In this document: positions 6,653 to 15,467 of the stretch, in pieces | Position numbering within the stretch: the first letter of the stretch is position 1 | Layout of the letters: every line of letters starts with the position of its first letter | Source: CADEDV01 sp964596345 | Lineage (GTDB): Bacteria; Bacteroidota; Bacteroidia; Chitinophagales; Chitinophagaceae | Direction: 5' to 3' | NCBI GenBank assembly: GCA_964596345.1 | Contig: CAZQSZ010000002.1 | Coordinates: 854,367-918,366, forward strand | DNA length: 64,000 nucleotides | Position numbers and translations under genes: made by a program | The notes under the pieces: model-generated | What the model was told of the DNA's origin: nothing | The model's input: only the letters and a program-made list of their open reading frames with translations | The model's database searches: none

Positions 6653-9382
6653 ATGAAGACAATTTTTACCTTACTATTCGGGGGGATGCTATCACTTTCC
6701 GCCAGCACCCAGATCACATTAAGCGGGACCAACTATACACAAAATTTTGATGGGGTGGGATCGGGCTTACCGGCCGGTTTCCGGGTGGCATCAAATGCTA
6801 CGGCTACCAGCCTGGGGACAGCTGCCACATTTACCAGTGCCATTGATGCAAATTCTCCCTGGAGCAGTACTTTTTCCGGTTGGAAGAATGTGGCTTCTGC
6901 GGATGGGTTGATCAGTTCTTCTAATACCGCAGCACAGAACGCCAGTACAGACCGGGCAATAGGGATACGGCAGAGTGGTTCTGTGGCTGATCCCGGTGCT
7001 GCCCTGGAAATGCAGTTAACAAATACCACCGGCTTCTCTAATTTTTCCCTGAGTTTTAAATTGCAATCACTCGATATTACTTCTCCAAGAGTAACTACCT
7101 GGAGAGTGGATTATGGTGTAGGAGCTTCTCCCGCCAGTTTTACAGCAGTTACCACTTCGCCGGTCACGATCACTACAGGCGGCAGCACATTTACCAATAC
7201 AACAGTAACCGTCAACTTCGGATCCGCATTGGATAATATCGGGCAGGATGTATGGATACGTATTACCAGTTTATCGGCGGCCACAGGCACGGGCAACAGG
7301 GCCACAACAGGCATTGATGATATCTCACTTGATTTTTCCAGCGGCAGTGGTTGCACGCCACCTGTTACACAGGCAACGGCGGTTTCTTTTTCCAGTGTTA
7401 CCAGCAATTCTTTTACTGTGAACTGGAATGCCGGTAGTGGCACCAATTCGTTAGTAGTGATCAAAGCAGGAACTGCGGTAGCCGGTTCACCTGTTATCGG
7501 AAATACATATACTGCCAATACTTCATTTGGCAGCGGGCAGACCATTGCAGCTGGGGAGTATGTTGTTTACAATGGGACTGGAAATGCCGTAGCAGTTACA
7601 GGGCTTGGTTCCGGCAGTACCTACCATGTGGCCGTCTATACATTTGATAATACGGGTTCCTGTTATAATGTAACAAGCCCCGCCACCGGTAACCAAACCA
7701 CTTCCTGCGGTGCTCCTTCTGTGCAGGTGAGTACGATCAATGTGAATGCCTCCCTGGTTTCGGCTACGATCAGCTGGAGTGGAGGCAATGGCAGCAGTTC
7801 TTTGGTAAAAATAAATGCAGCTAATAGTTTCACTGCTCCTGTTGATGGAACTACTTATAGCGGTAACAATACCTACAGCAGTGGTGAACAGGTTTTATAT
7901 GCAGGAACTGGTACCACAACTTTTGTATCGGGATTAACAAGCGGCACTACCTATTATATCACGGTGTACACATATAATCTCTGCGGCGGTCTCCCTGATT
8001 ATTTAACAACAGGGAATACAGTGCGGACATTCAGCACCCTTGTCAATAATAATATCCCTCTCAATTATTACAGCAGTGCGACCGGGTTGAGTTGTGCTGC
8101 ATTGAAAACAGAATTACGTAATATCATTAATACCGGGCTGAGCCATCAAAGCTATAGCGATCTCTGGACCATTTACCAGACAGCGGATATTCAAGCCAGC
8201 GAACTGGCCAGTGGCAATGTGATCTGGGATATTTATTCTGATGATCCCACAGGGCCCGATCCCTATGAATTTACTCCTGTTACTGAACAGTGCGGTTCTT
8301 ATGCCGGCGAAGGTGATTGTTATAACAGGGAGCACTCATTCCCCCAGAGCTGGTTTGGCGGTGGTACTGCTGCAGGGCCGGGTACTGATTACCTGCATAT
8401 CTTCCCGACCGATGGATATGTGAACGGGCAACGGTCTAATTTTCCTTACGGGACTGTTGGTGCTGCAAGTTTTACATCAGATAACGGCAGCAAACTCGGA
8501 ACGAGTAACTGGCCGGGGCTTTCGGGTACCGTGTTTGAACCGATCAATGAATACAAGGGGGATGTGGCCCGTGCATTTTTATATATGGTAACCTGTTATC
8601 AGAGTAGTATGGCTGCCTGGGAAGCAGCTGATCCCAGTGGTGACCTGGCTATGGACGGAAGCACCTGGCCTTCGGTGGAACCTGCTTATTTAGCATTAAT
8701 GATCAGTTGGCATAACAGCGACCCGGTGAGCCAGAAAGAAGTAGATCGAAATAATGCTGCACTGAGCTTCCAGGGTAACCGGAATCCTTTTGTCGATCAT
8801 CCTGAATACGTAGAGCAAATATGGGCTTCACTTTGTTCGGTGCTGCCGGTGGATATACTTTCTTTCAATGGACAGTTGAAGGACGAATCGGTAGTACTGA
8901 ACTGGACGGTTGCCAATGCAGAACGTTTCAGTCATTTTGAAGTGGAAAGAAGTGAGAACGGCGGTACGACATTCAGCAAAGCAGGAACGGTTAACTATAC
9001 ACAAAACAGGAGTAGTTATACTTTCACTGAAGCTGCTGCAGGATTTCAGGGAACAGTTATTTACCGGTTGAAAATGGTGGACCAGGATGGCCGCTTTAAC
9101 TATAGTAAGCTGGTGAAAATAACAATTCCATCTGCGGATGGTACAGCTGTCTTCTATCCCAACCCGGTCCATGACCAGCTGACGATCTCTTTCCGCCAGC
9201 CGCTAACAACTGCAGGCCGTATCACGATCACTGATCTTTCCGGGAGAACTGTTTCCAGCAATGTGTTAGCTGCAGGCCAATTGAAATATAATGTACAGGT
9301 GGATCAATTAGCAGCAGGAACCTATTTGCTGCAATTGCGTTCAGCAGAACGAATGCAGTATATTAAATTCATTAAGCAATAA
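6653..9382 (+). CDS. Secreted endonuclease I family nuclease with FN3-like repeats and T9SS sorting domain
   Basis: The 909-residue protein has a signal peptide (about 1-19), an N-terminal beta-sandwich domain (about 20-230), two FN3-like repeats (about 235-455), an endonuclease I/NucM domain (about 470-735) and a C-terminal type IX secretion sorting domain (about 832-909, with YPNPVHDQLTI and GTYLLQL). The nuclease domain shows the family core NREHSFPQSWFGG followed by DYLHIFPTDGYVNGQRS, in which His is the general base and Asn/Asp hold the metal. It should be exported by the Por system and anchored at the surface or released. It probably digests extracellular DNA for nutrients or in biofilm. 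The start fits the promoter and signal peptide. Confidence 0.9.
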   Translation: MKTIFTLLFGGMLSLSASTQITLSGTNYTQNFDGVGSGLPAGFRVASNATATSLGTAATFTSAIDANSPWSSTFSGWKNVASADGLISSSNTAAQNASTDRAIGIRQSGSVADPGAALEMQLTNTTGFSNFSLSFKLQSLDITSPRVTTWRVDYGVGASPASFTAVTTSPVTITTGGSTFTNTTVTVNFGSALDNIGQDVWIRITSLSAATGTGNRATTGIDDISLDFSSGSGCTPPVTQATAVSFSSVTSNSFTVNWNAGSGTNSLVVIKAGTAVAGSPVIGNTYTANTSFGSGQTIAAGEYVVYNGTGNAVAVTGLGSGSTYHVAVYTFDNTGSCYNVTSPATGNQTTSCGAPSVQVSTINVNASLVSATISWSGGNGSSSLVKINAANSFTAPVDGTTYSGNNTYSSGEQVLYAGTGTTTFVSGLTSGTTYYITVYTYNLCGGLPDYLTTGNTVRTFSTLVNNNIPLNYYSSATGLSCAALKTELRNIINTGLSHQSYSDLWTIYQTADIQASELASGNVIWDIYSDDPTGPDPYEFTPVTEQCGSYAGEGDCYNREHSFPQSWFGGGTAAGPGTDYLHIFPTDGYVNGQRSNFPYGTVGAASFTSDNGSKLGTSNWPGLSGTVFEPINEYKGDVARAFLYMVTCYQSSMAAWEAADPSGDLAMDGSTWPSVEPAYLALMISWHNSDPVSQKEVDRNNAALSFQGNRNPFVDHPEYVEQIWASLCSVLPVDILSFNGQLKDESVVLNWTVANAERFSHFEVERSENGGTTFSKAGTVNYTQNRSSYTFTEAAAGFQGTVIYRLKMVDQDGRFNYSKLVKITIPSADGTAVFYPNPVHDQLTISFRQPLTTAGRITITDLSGRTVSSNVLAAGQLKYNVQVDQLAAGTYLLQLRSAERMQYIKFIKQ

Positions 9383-9400
9383 AGCTGTTCAATATTTTTT

Positions 9401-9432
9401 AAAAGGCTGCCAATACCACGGCGGCTTTTTTT
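9401..9432 (+). terminator. Terminator after the endonuclease gene
   Basis: AAAAGGCTGCC pairs, with two wobble pairs, with GGCGGCTTTT across an 8-base loop, and is followed by a T run. It is 18 bases past the stop. Confidence 0.7.
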
Positions 9433-9442
9433 ATCTTGGGTT

Positions 9443-10255
9443 ATGTTTCGGTTTGTTCTTATTGTCATAGTATTTGTCTTGTTGTCCTGCCAGGGCAACA
9501 GAATTATCTTAAAGATACCGGTAAACCCTTCCGTTGTGACCGGCAGCTCTTTTTATAAACAGGCGGCGGCGATGAACTGGAACGCAAGAGATTCTTTTGT
9601 ACTAAAGGAAATACTATCGGGGAATATCCCTTCTTTTCTTACAAAATTATCGCCGGTACAGGTGAGTATTGTTGATTCAATATCGGGTAAAACGATCCAT
9701 GCTACCTATTATGTAACGCCGGATTATATTGGCATTGGCAATGATGAAGATTGGGCGAGGGTCAATATCACCCCGATCGTTGCACAACAGATCGCTGACA
9801 GTTTTCATTGTTTTTTGCCGACCCGTAAAATGGTAAATGATATTTACAGGGCAGCTGCAGTAAAATTAGAACCGGTACCGATGTATGCTTTTCGTGACAG
9901 CACACCCACCATGTGGCAGCATCACCTGATCATTGAGGGTCAGCGAAAGGGGAGGAAGGGATTGATCGCCGGCATCAAAAAAGATGTGGTCATCAGTGGG
10001 AAGATCCCAAGAGATAAAAGACCGGACCGGGTGGCAATTTATGGCTGGCACCAGTTGAACGGCCAACCGATACAGCCGCTGTACACAGGTCATATCAACT
10101 GGTGGGTGGATTACAGCCAGGGCATACGGCTGGTGTACCGGCAGGTCAAAGTAGGAAAACAATGGATGGATTATACCGAGATACTAAAAGATCCGGTCCT
10201 GCAGAAATTGCTTTGTGATGAGGATTTTTGTGATTTTTACAGGTATCCTTATTGA
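9443..10255 (+). CDS. Hypothetical lipoprotein
   Basis: This 270-residue protein has a short signal peptide ending in a lipobox (VLLSC, Cys16), so it is probably a lipoprotein. The rest is soluble, with a Trp-rich stretch near the C-terminus (GHINWWVDYSQGIRLVYR) and the motif WQHHLIIEGQRKG. I do not recognise the family and see no known catalytic motif. It stands alone between a terminator and the Porin_10 gene. The spacing of conserved-looking Trp, His and Gly suggests an ordered globular domain. Confidence 0.6.
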   Translation: MFRFVLIVIVFVLLSCQGNRIILKIPVNPSVVTGSSFYKQAAAMNWNARDSFVLKEILSGNIPSFLTKLSPVQVSIVDSISGKTIHATYYVTPDYIGIGNDEDWARVNITPIVAQQIADSFHCFLPTRKMVNDIYRAAAVKLEPVPMYAFRDSTPTMWQHHLIIEGQRKGRKGLIAGIKKDVVISGKIPRDKRPDRVAIYGWHQLNGQPIQPLYTGHINWWVDYSQGIRLVYRQVKVGKQWMDYTEILKDPVLQKLLCDEDFCDFYRYPY

Positions 10256-10293
10256 TGGAAAGAATCCATTTAACAATTTAAAAGCGGCAATTG

Positions 10294-10301
10294 TATTTTT
10301 G
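10294..10301 (+). promoter_or_regulatory. Candidate -7 box (TATTTTTG) of the porin gene
   Basis: TATTTTTG matches TAnnTTTG, 26 bases before the ATG at 10327. The -33 position is not convincing. Confidence 0.4.
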
Positions 10302-10326
10302 CGCCGTTAATTTGCTTTTCATTTAA

Positions 10327-12387
10327 ATGCATCCACTGACCAGGAAATTTACATACCCGCTGTTCCTCTTCTTATTTATTTCTTTTGTTGCATCCGCACA
10401 GGAGCCGACACTGGGTAATCTCCGGAACCGTGTTGGTAATATTGGCCGCCAGTTCAGCAGCCAGGGCGGCGGCAAAGACAGCCTGCAACGCCGCGATAAA
10501 AATGCAGACTCTGTCACCGTTTATTACAGGTACCTGGATTCCACCCGGAATTACAAACTGGATTCTTCCATCACTGATTTCACCCTTCATTTCCCGGTAC
10601 CGGCCACAAATATTTATTTAGGTAATAACGGTACGGCTTCACGGTCGCTTTTATTTTCACCCAGGTTCAATGCAGGCTGGGATGCCGGTTTTCACTCCTT
10701 TGATATCTATAAATGGAAGCTGGAGAAAGTACGCTTCTTTAATACCACAAGACCTTATTCTGAACTAAACTATGCACTCGGGGCCCGTTCGGAACAAATG
10801 ATCGAAGTATTACACACGCAGAATATCAAACCTAACTGGAATTTTTTATTCCAGTACCGGATGATCAACTCTCCGGGTTTTTTCAAGAACCAGAAAACAA
10901 ATCATAATAATTATGTGCTCAGTTCCTGGTTCCGGTCGGTCAACCAGCGGTACACTAATTACTTCGTGATACTGGCTAATAAACTGCAGGCATCCGAGAA
11001 TGGCGGTATTCTGGATACGGCTGATTTTTTGGCCAACCCGATCTATAAGGATCGTTTTAATATTCCCACCAAGATCGGGGGTGATAGTCCTTATGGCACC
11101 AACTTCTTCAATACCACCATTGGCAGCGGTAATAAATACACCGAGTCAACGATCCTGATGCGCCAGCAATATGATCTGGGTAAAAAAGATTCATTGGTCA
11201 CTGATTCAACCGTAATCCCGTTATTCTACCCCCGCCTTCGTTTTGAACACACTATCAGTTACAGTTCCTACAAATTTCTTTTTAGTGATGCGCCTTATAT
11301 AAGCAATACCGGTTATGCCTATGTTCCCGATTCCACTTATTACCAGGATTATTACCAGTTGACCATCACTCCCGGTGATACGGTCCGGTACCGGGAATTA
11401 TGGAAAGAACTGGTGAATGATTTTTCCATTATCCAGTTTCCTGATGCCAAGAACCTGCAGCAGTTCATTAAACTGGGTGCCGGTATTCAGAATCTTTCCG
11501 GGGAACTGCCCTCCGGCAAAAAGAATTTCTACAATGTATTTGGCCATGCTGAATACAGGAATAAGACCAGGAACCAGAAATGGGATATTGAAGCCAATGG
11601 AAAATTATATTTTACCGGTCTGAATGCCGGAGATTTCCAGTTGTACGGCAGCCTGCAACGCTATGCCGGGAAGAAAATAGGATATGTACAATTGGGATTT
11701 GAAAATGCGAATCGTACTCCCTCTTTTATTTTTGACAACCGCAGTACGTTCAATATTTCCGGGGGAACACAGGACTTTAAGAAAGAGAACAGTTCTCATT
11801 TTTTTGCCAGCATTTTGAATCCGGCTTACAAATTAAAACTGGCAGGACATTACTACCTGCTGACCAACTACACTTATTTAAGTGAATATTACAAACAACA
11901 ACAGGCGGAAGGCCTGTTCAATGTGCTGCAGGTTTCTTTACAGAAAACCATAAAGCTGGGTAAGAAATGGAACTGGCATGCCGATGTGTATTTCCAGCAG
12001 GTGATCGGGGATGCGCCGGTTAATGTGCCCACCGTATTTACCCGCAACCGGATTGCCTATGAAGGCAACCTGGGGTACAAAAACCTTTCTATCGCTTTTG
12101 GTGCAGAGGTTCGATACCATACTTCTTACAAAGCTGATGGCTATTCGCCGGTACTGGGACAATTTTATTACCAGGATAGTGTGTCTGTGAGCAATAAATT
12201 GCCGGATATAGCCGGGTATGTTCATTTCCGTATTAAAGGGATCAAGATCTATGTGCGGATGGAGAACCTCAATACGGCCCGGAACCAGGATGGATTTGGC
12301 TTTACTAACAATAACCTTGCTGCAGCCGGGTATCCCTATCCCGGGCTCAATATCCGGTTTGGGATATTCTGGAGTTTTGTTAATTGA
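10327..12387 (+). CDS. Putative outer-membrane porin (Porin_10 family)
   Basis: The 686-residue protein has a signal peptide (about 1-24, cleaved at ASAQ) and then a long beta-barrel rich in Tyr, Phe, Asn and Gly, ending with the aromatic strand IRFGIFWSFVN. The N-terminal mature part (residues about 60-110, with YRYLDSTRNYKLDSSITDF) matches the shape of Bacteroidota Porin_10 proteins, which start with a periplasmic segment describing a display of repeated DS(T/S)R-type strands. The substrate is unknown. Length is normal for the family. Confidence 0.8.
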   Translation: MHPLTRKFTYPLFLFLFISFVASAQEPTLGNLRNRVGNIGRQFSSQGGGKDSLQRRDKNADSVTVYYRYLDSTRNYKLDSSITDFTLHFPVPATNIYLGNNGTASRSLLFSPRFNAGWDAGFHSFDIYKWKLEKVRFFNTTRPYSELNYALGARSEQMIEVLHTQNIKPNWNFLFQYRMINSPGFFKNQKTNHNNYVLSSWFRSVNQRYTNYFVILANKLQASENGGILDTADFLANPIYKDRFNIPTKIGGDSPYGTNFFNTTIGSGNKYTESTILMRQQYDLGKKDSLVTDSTVIPLFYPRLRFEHTISYSSYKFLFSDAPYISNTGYAYVPDSTYYQDYYQLTITPGDTVRYRELWKELVNDFSIIQFPDAKNLQQFIKLGAGIQNLSGELPSGKKNFYNVFGHAEYRNKTRNQKWDIEANGKLYFTGLNAGDFQLYGSLQRYAGKKIGYVQLGFENANRTPSFIFDNRSTFNISGGTQDFKKENSSHFFASILNPAYKLKLAGHYYLLTNYTYLSEYYKQQQAEGLFNVLQVSLQKTIKLGKKWNWHADVYFQQVIGDAPVNVPTVFTRNRIAYEGNLGYKNLSIAFGAEVRYHTSYKADGYSPVLGQFYYQDSVSVSNKLPDIAGYVHFRIKGIKIYVRMENLNTARNQDGFGFTNNNLAAAGYPYPGLNIRFGIFWSFVN

Positions 12388-12431
12388 TTGACAATTGGTT
12401 GACTATAAGCAGCTTTTTGATAAGAATCAGC

Positions 12432-12461
12432 TTTCAAAATTCAGTAATGCTGTTATCTTTG
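12432..12461 (+). promoter_or_regulatory. Candidate promoter of the metal locus
   Basis: TATCTTTG (12454-12461) matches the -7 element exactly; a TTTC (12432-12435) lies 18 bases upstream at the -33 position. The ATG of the first HYC_CC_PP gene is only 11 bases beyond, so the transcript would have an almost absent leader. Confidence 0.55.
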
Positions 12462-12471
12462 CAGGAGCTTC

Positions 12472-12864
12472 ATGAAAAAGCCTTTTGTCCTCATATTAGC
12501 TGTCTATTACCTGGCCATCACCAGCGGTGTAACGGTGAATCTTCATTATTGTATGAAGCGGCTGGCTTCAGTGGAATGGTTTGGTACTACATCGGACAAG
12601 TGCGGCCGCTGCGGCATGAACAAGCACAAATCCAATAAATGCTGTCATGACGAATTCAAAGTGGTGAAATTAAATGAAGATCATTTAAAGTCGCCGGTGG
12701 CTGAGTTTGCCTTTTCTGTTGACCAGCCTGCTGTGCTGGCCCATTCTTCTTTTATTACATCGTTCCTGTTTAATATGGATATCGTTAATCACTACGACCA
12801 ACATCCTCCCCCTTTATTGTCTGCACAGGATTCCTACCTGCAGCATAATGTATTCCGCATCTGA
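12472..12864 (+). CDS. HYC_CC_PP family protein, first copy
   Basis: This 130-residue protein has an N-terminal signal or membrane helix (about 1-20) followed by the family signatures HYC (residues 25-27), a CxxCGM motif (CGRCGM), a CC pair (KCCHDE) and a PP motif (HPPP), and ends NVFRI. The family is a small exported Bacteroidota protein found beside heavy-metal genes; its biochemical function is not established. The Cys and His pattern suggests metal binding on the periplasmic side. It is paralogous to the gene at 15464-15856, with the same order of motifs and the same last five residues. It opens the + strand metal locus. Confidence 0.85.
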   Translation: MKKPFVLILAVYYLAITSGVTVNLHYCMKRLASVEWFGTTSDKCGRCGMNKHKSNKCCHDEFKVVKLNEDHLKSPVAEFAFSVDQPAVLAHSSFITSFLFNMDIVNHYDQHPPPLLSAQDSYLQHNVFRI

Positions 12865-12960
12865 GACAAGACCCGGTTCCTTCTTACAATGGATCCTGTA
12901 AGCTAATTGCTTACCTGTTCGTTCATGCATATTTATTACATTTAAACTAAACTAAACAAC

Positions 12961-13524
12961 ATGAAAACGTTGAGAGTATTTTCTTTCATCGCCTTCTTTA
13001 TGGCGATTGCTTCCTTCAGCTTTGCACAAACAAAGACAGAAACATTTAAAGTATCCGGTAACTGTGGCATGTGTAAAACCTCCATTGAAAAAGCGGCGAA
13101 AGCTGCGGGTGCAACAGCAGCCAGCTGGGATAAAGAATCCAAAGAGCTGACAGTAACTTACAACAGCGGATCTTCCAATACAGCCAAAATACAACAGCAG
13201 ATCGCCGGTGTGGGATATGATAATGCAGGGTTCAAAGCTACTGATGCTTCTTACAAAAAATTACCCGGTTGCTGCAAATACGACAGGGCTGCAGCCACTG
13301 CTGAGAAAGAAGAACATATGTGTTCAGACAAATGTGAAATGAAAGATGGCAAATGCGTTGGCCATGAGGGGAAGATGGATTGCTGCAAAGATGGTAAATG
13401 CACGAAAGAAGGGCACGATGGTAAAGACTGCTGCAAAAAAGATGATGGCAAGATGGATTGCTGCAAGGATGGTAAATGCAGTAAGCCCGGTCATGATGGT
13501 AAAGATTGCTGCAAGAAATCTTAA
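12961..13524 (+). CDS. Exported HMA-domain protein with Cys/His-rich tandem repeats
   Basis: This 187-residue protein has a signal peptide (1-23, cleaved at SFAQ), then an HMA ferredoxin-like domain (about 26-95) with the metal site GNCGMCK (Cys35, Cys38), then YKKLPGCCKYDR. The C-terminal third is built of repeats rich in Cys, His, Lys and Asp, with units such as MDCCKDGKC and GHDGKDCCKK. Two full 26-residue copies (138-163 and 164-187) are preceded by a degenerate one. It probably binds several metal ions (soft metals such as Cu, Zn or Cd) in the periplasm as a carrier or buffer. The HMA part is clearly paralogous to the N-terminus of the TonB receptor at 15939. Confidence 0.85.
   Translation: MKTLRVFSFIAFFMAIASFSFAQTKTETFKVSGNCGMCKTSIEKAAKAAGATAASWDKESKELTVTYNSGSSNTAKIQQQIAGVGYDNAGFKATDASYKKLPGCCKYDRAAATAEKEEHMCSDKCEMKDGKCVGHEGKMDCCKDGKCTKEGHDGKDCCKKDDGKMDCCKDGKCSKPGHDGKDCCKKS
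13372..13521 (+). repeat. Tandem 78-bp repeat coding for a metal-binding tail
   Basis: Two successive copies (13372-13449 and 13450-13521, the second slightly shorter) encode KMDCCKDGKC followed by GHDGKDCCKK. Bases are also similar, so this is a recent in-frame duplication. Confidence 0.8.
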
Positions 13525-13548
13525 TTGGTTACTTCAAAATAAGTGAAC

Positions 13549-14094
13549 ATGAGAAAAGTGTTTTTGATAATGGCGTTAGCGTTCATCGGAGTCCAGGGCT
13601 TTGCCCAGTTCAGCAAAGGAACCTTACAGGCAACAGGACTCACCTGTGCCATGTGCAGTAATGCGGTCAATAAAGCATTGCTGCAGGTCCCCTTTGTGGA
13701 ATCAGTACGATCTGATATTAAAAATTCTTCCTTCAGTATCGTTTTTAAAAAGGATGCTGCGATCAATATCGATGCATTGAAAGATGCAGTGGAAGACGCA
13801 GGTTTTTCTGTGGGCAGCCTGAAACTGACCGGCAACCTGGAGCCCCTGAAAGTGGCAAATGATCAGCATGTGCAGATCGGTACTTTACATTTTCATTTCC
13901 TGGGTATCGGTGAGCAATCCTTGAACGGTGAAACGACTATTACTGTGGTAGACAAGAATTTTATATCGGCGAAGCAATTCAAAAAATACAGTGCTGCTAC
14001 CAAAATGCCCTGTATGCAAACGGGCAAGGCAGGCAGTTGTTGTACCAATGAAGGCGTGACACCCGATACAAGGATATACCATGTCACGATTTAA
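13549..14094 (+). CDS. Exported HMA-domain protein, second type
   Basis: The ATG at 13549 is used rather than the GTG two codons upstream because it gives the signal peptide MRKVFLIMALAFIGVQGFAQ. The mature part begins with an HMA domain carrying TGLTCAMCSNAVNKALL, a canonical TCxxC metal site, and continues as a second domain of about 80 residues with no recognised family, ending with a Cys cluster (MPCMQTGKAGSCC). The likely role is periplasmic binding or transfer of Cu(I) or another soft metal. It lies 24 bases after the preceding HMA gene and is followed by a small hairpin. Confidence 0.8.
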   Translation: MRKVFLIMALAFIGVQGFAQFSKGTLQATGLTCAMCSNAVNKALLQVPFVESVRSDIKNSSFSIVFKKDAAINIDALKDAVEDAGFSVGSLKLTGNLEPLKVANDQHVQIGTLHFHFLGIGEQSLNGETTITVVDKNFISAKQFKKYSAATKMPCMQTGKAGSCCTNEGVTPDTRIYHVTI

Positions 14095-14100
14095 CAAAAT

Positions 14101-14128
14101 AAGCATCTCCTTGCAACGGGAGATGCTT
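14101..14128 (+). terminator. Hairpin after the second HMA gene, partial terminator
   Basis: A perfect 10-bp stem (AAGCATCTCC 14101-14110 with 14119-14128) and 8-base loop starts 6 bases past the stop. The following tract is TTATTAAAT rather than a clean U run, so it may only attenuate readthrough into the TlpA gene. Confidence 0.55.
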
Positions 14129-14143
14129 TATTAAATAACAACT

Positions 14144-14629
14144 ATGTTAAGCCAGCGATTTTTTTTACTGATCAGTTCTCTTATTCTTTCAGTTACTTCA
14201 AAAGCACAGCCCCGCCAGGGAATGCCGGCAGAAGAAATTGCATTGCCAACAACGACGGGTGATACCGCCACATTATTGTCATTAAAAGGGAAAGTAGTGC
14301 TGATCGATTTCTGGGCGTCCTGGTGCAGGCCCTGCCGTGCCACGAATAAAGTGCTGACAAAGATCTATGCGAAATACAAGGACAAAGGATTTGAAATATT
14401 CTCCGTATCGATTGATGATAACCTGAATGCATGGAAGAAAGCTGTAAGTAAAGACAAAATGAACTGGCCGCAGGTCAACGATAATGGCGGAAAAACAGGA
14501 ACAGCCCAGGCCTGGGATATTTATGCTATACCGGCTTCCTTCCTGATGGACAAGAACGGAACCCTTATCGCCAAAGACCTGGAAGGAAAAGAACTGGAAA
14601 GAGCATTGAAGCAATTACTGGATCAATAG
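14144..14629 (+). CDS. TlpA-family thiol-disulfide oxidoreductase
   Basis: A signal peptide (about 1-22) is followed by an AhpC/TSA-type thioredoxin fold with the active site FWASWCRPCRATNK and the cis-Pro segment AIPASFLMDKNG. Such periplasmic proteins keep cysteines reduced. Here the likely clients are the Cys-rich HMA and HYC_CC_PP proteins around it. Length (161 residues) is normal. The following gene starts one base after its stop. Confidence 0.9.
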   Translation: MLSQRFFLLISSLILSVTSKAQPRQGMPAEEIALPTTTGDTATLLSLKGKVVLIDFWASWCRPCRATNKVLTKIYAKYKDKGFEIFSVSIDDNLNAWKKAVSKDKMNWPQVNDNGGKTGTAQAWDIYAIPASFLMDKNGTLIAKDLEGKELERALKQLLDQ

Positions 14630-14630
14630 T

Positions 14631-15467
14631 ATGAAAACAGGCATCATTATATTATACCTTTTTTTCCTGTTGCAAAACGTAACAGGGCAGGAGTTATATG
14701 TTTTCTCCGAACCGGCTTCCAATATACCGGCTCATTCCCTAAGTGTAAAGATCAAAGATCATTTTGTATCCAGCGACAATATCTATGACCGGTTCTCCAA
14801 CCGCCTGATGCCGCAGCTGCTGTATGGCATCAGCCGGAAATTAATGGTAAGGGCCGGTATATCCATTGCCAATATGCACACAACGGATACCCGGTACGAG
14901 TCCTTCAGTGTATATACGAAATACAGGTTCCTGTCAAAAGATGAAGTACACAAGCATTTTCGCATGGCAGTATTTGCTGAAGCTTCAAAGACCAATGTTC
15001 CTTTTCATTATGATGAGATCAGTATGATGGGGGATAAGAGTGGCGTTGAAGCCGGCATCATTGCCACACAGCTCTGGCACAAATTTGCCCTGAGTGGTAC
15101 GGTAAGTCATACACAAGTGCTGGATAAATCAAGAAATAATAAAGTGCTTTATATCCCGGAGCGGAATTACCAATCGCTTAATTTCTCTGTATCGGGCGGG
15201 TATTTATTGTTTCCCAAAGAGTATACAAGTTATAAGCAAACCAACCTGAATTTATACCTGGAATTGCTGAGCCAGCAAACCCTGGACCGCTCCACGTATT
15301 ATATTGATATGGCACCGGCCATTCAACTGATCTTTACCAGCAATACCAAACTGAATCTTGGGTATCGCTTTCAACTGGGCAGTAACATGAACAGGATGGC
15401 GGACAATAGTTTTTTAATCAGTTTTGAACGAACATTCCTGAATGCGTTCAGGAAACAGCAGCCATGA
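14631..15467 (+). CDS. Hypothetical exported beta-rich protein, probably outer-membrane barrel
   Basis: The 278-residue protein has a signal peptide (about 1-19, cleaved at TGQ) and then regular beta-strands with aromatic ends (for example MVRAGISIANMH, LNFSVSGGYLLF, NLGYRFQLGSN) and ends SFERTFLNAFRK. It looks like a 10-12 strand outer-membrane barrel. I do not recognise the family. It begins one base after the TlpA stop and overlaps the next HYC_CC_PP gene by four bases (ATGA), so it is part of the metal transcript. Confidence 0.6.
   Translation: MKTGIIILYLFFLLQNVTGQELYVFSEPASNIPAHSLSVKIKDHFVSSDNIYDRFSNRLMPQLLYGISRKLMVRAGISIANMHTTDTRYESFSVYTKYRFLSKDEVHKHFRMAVFAEASKTNVPFHYDEISMMGDKSGVEAGIIATQLWHKFALSGTVSHTQVLDKSRNNKVLYIPERNYQSLNFSVSGGYLLFPKEYTSYKQTNLNLYLELLSQQTLDRSTYYIDMAPAIQLIFTSNTKLNLGYRFQLGSNMNRMADNSFLISFERTFLNAFRKQQP

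Noticed and set aside
13300..13521. Tandem repeats as a possible CRISPR-like array
   Set aside because: The repeats are in frame and code for a Cys/His-rich protein tail; there are no unique spacers of constant length.
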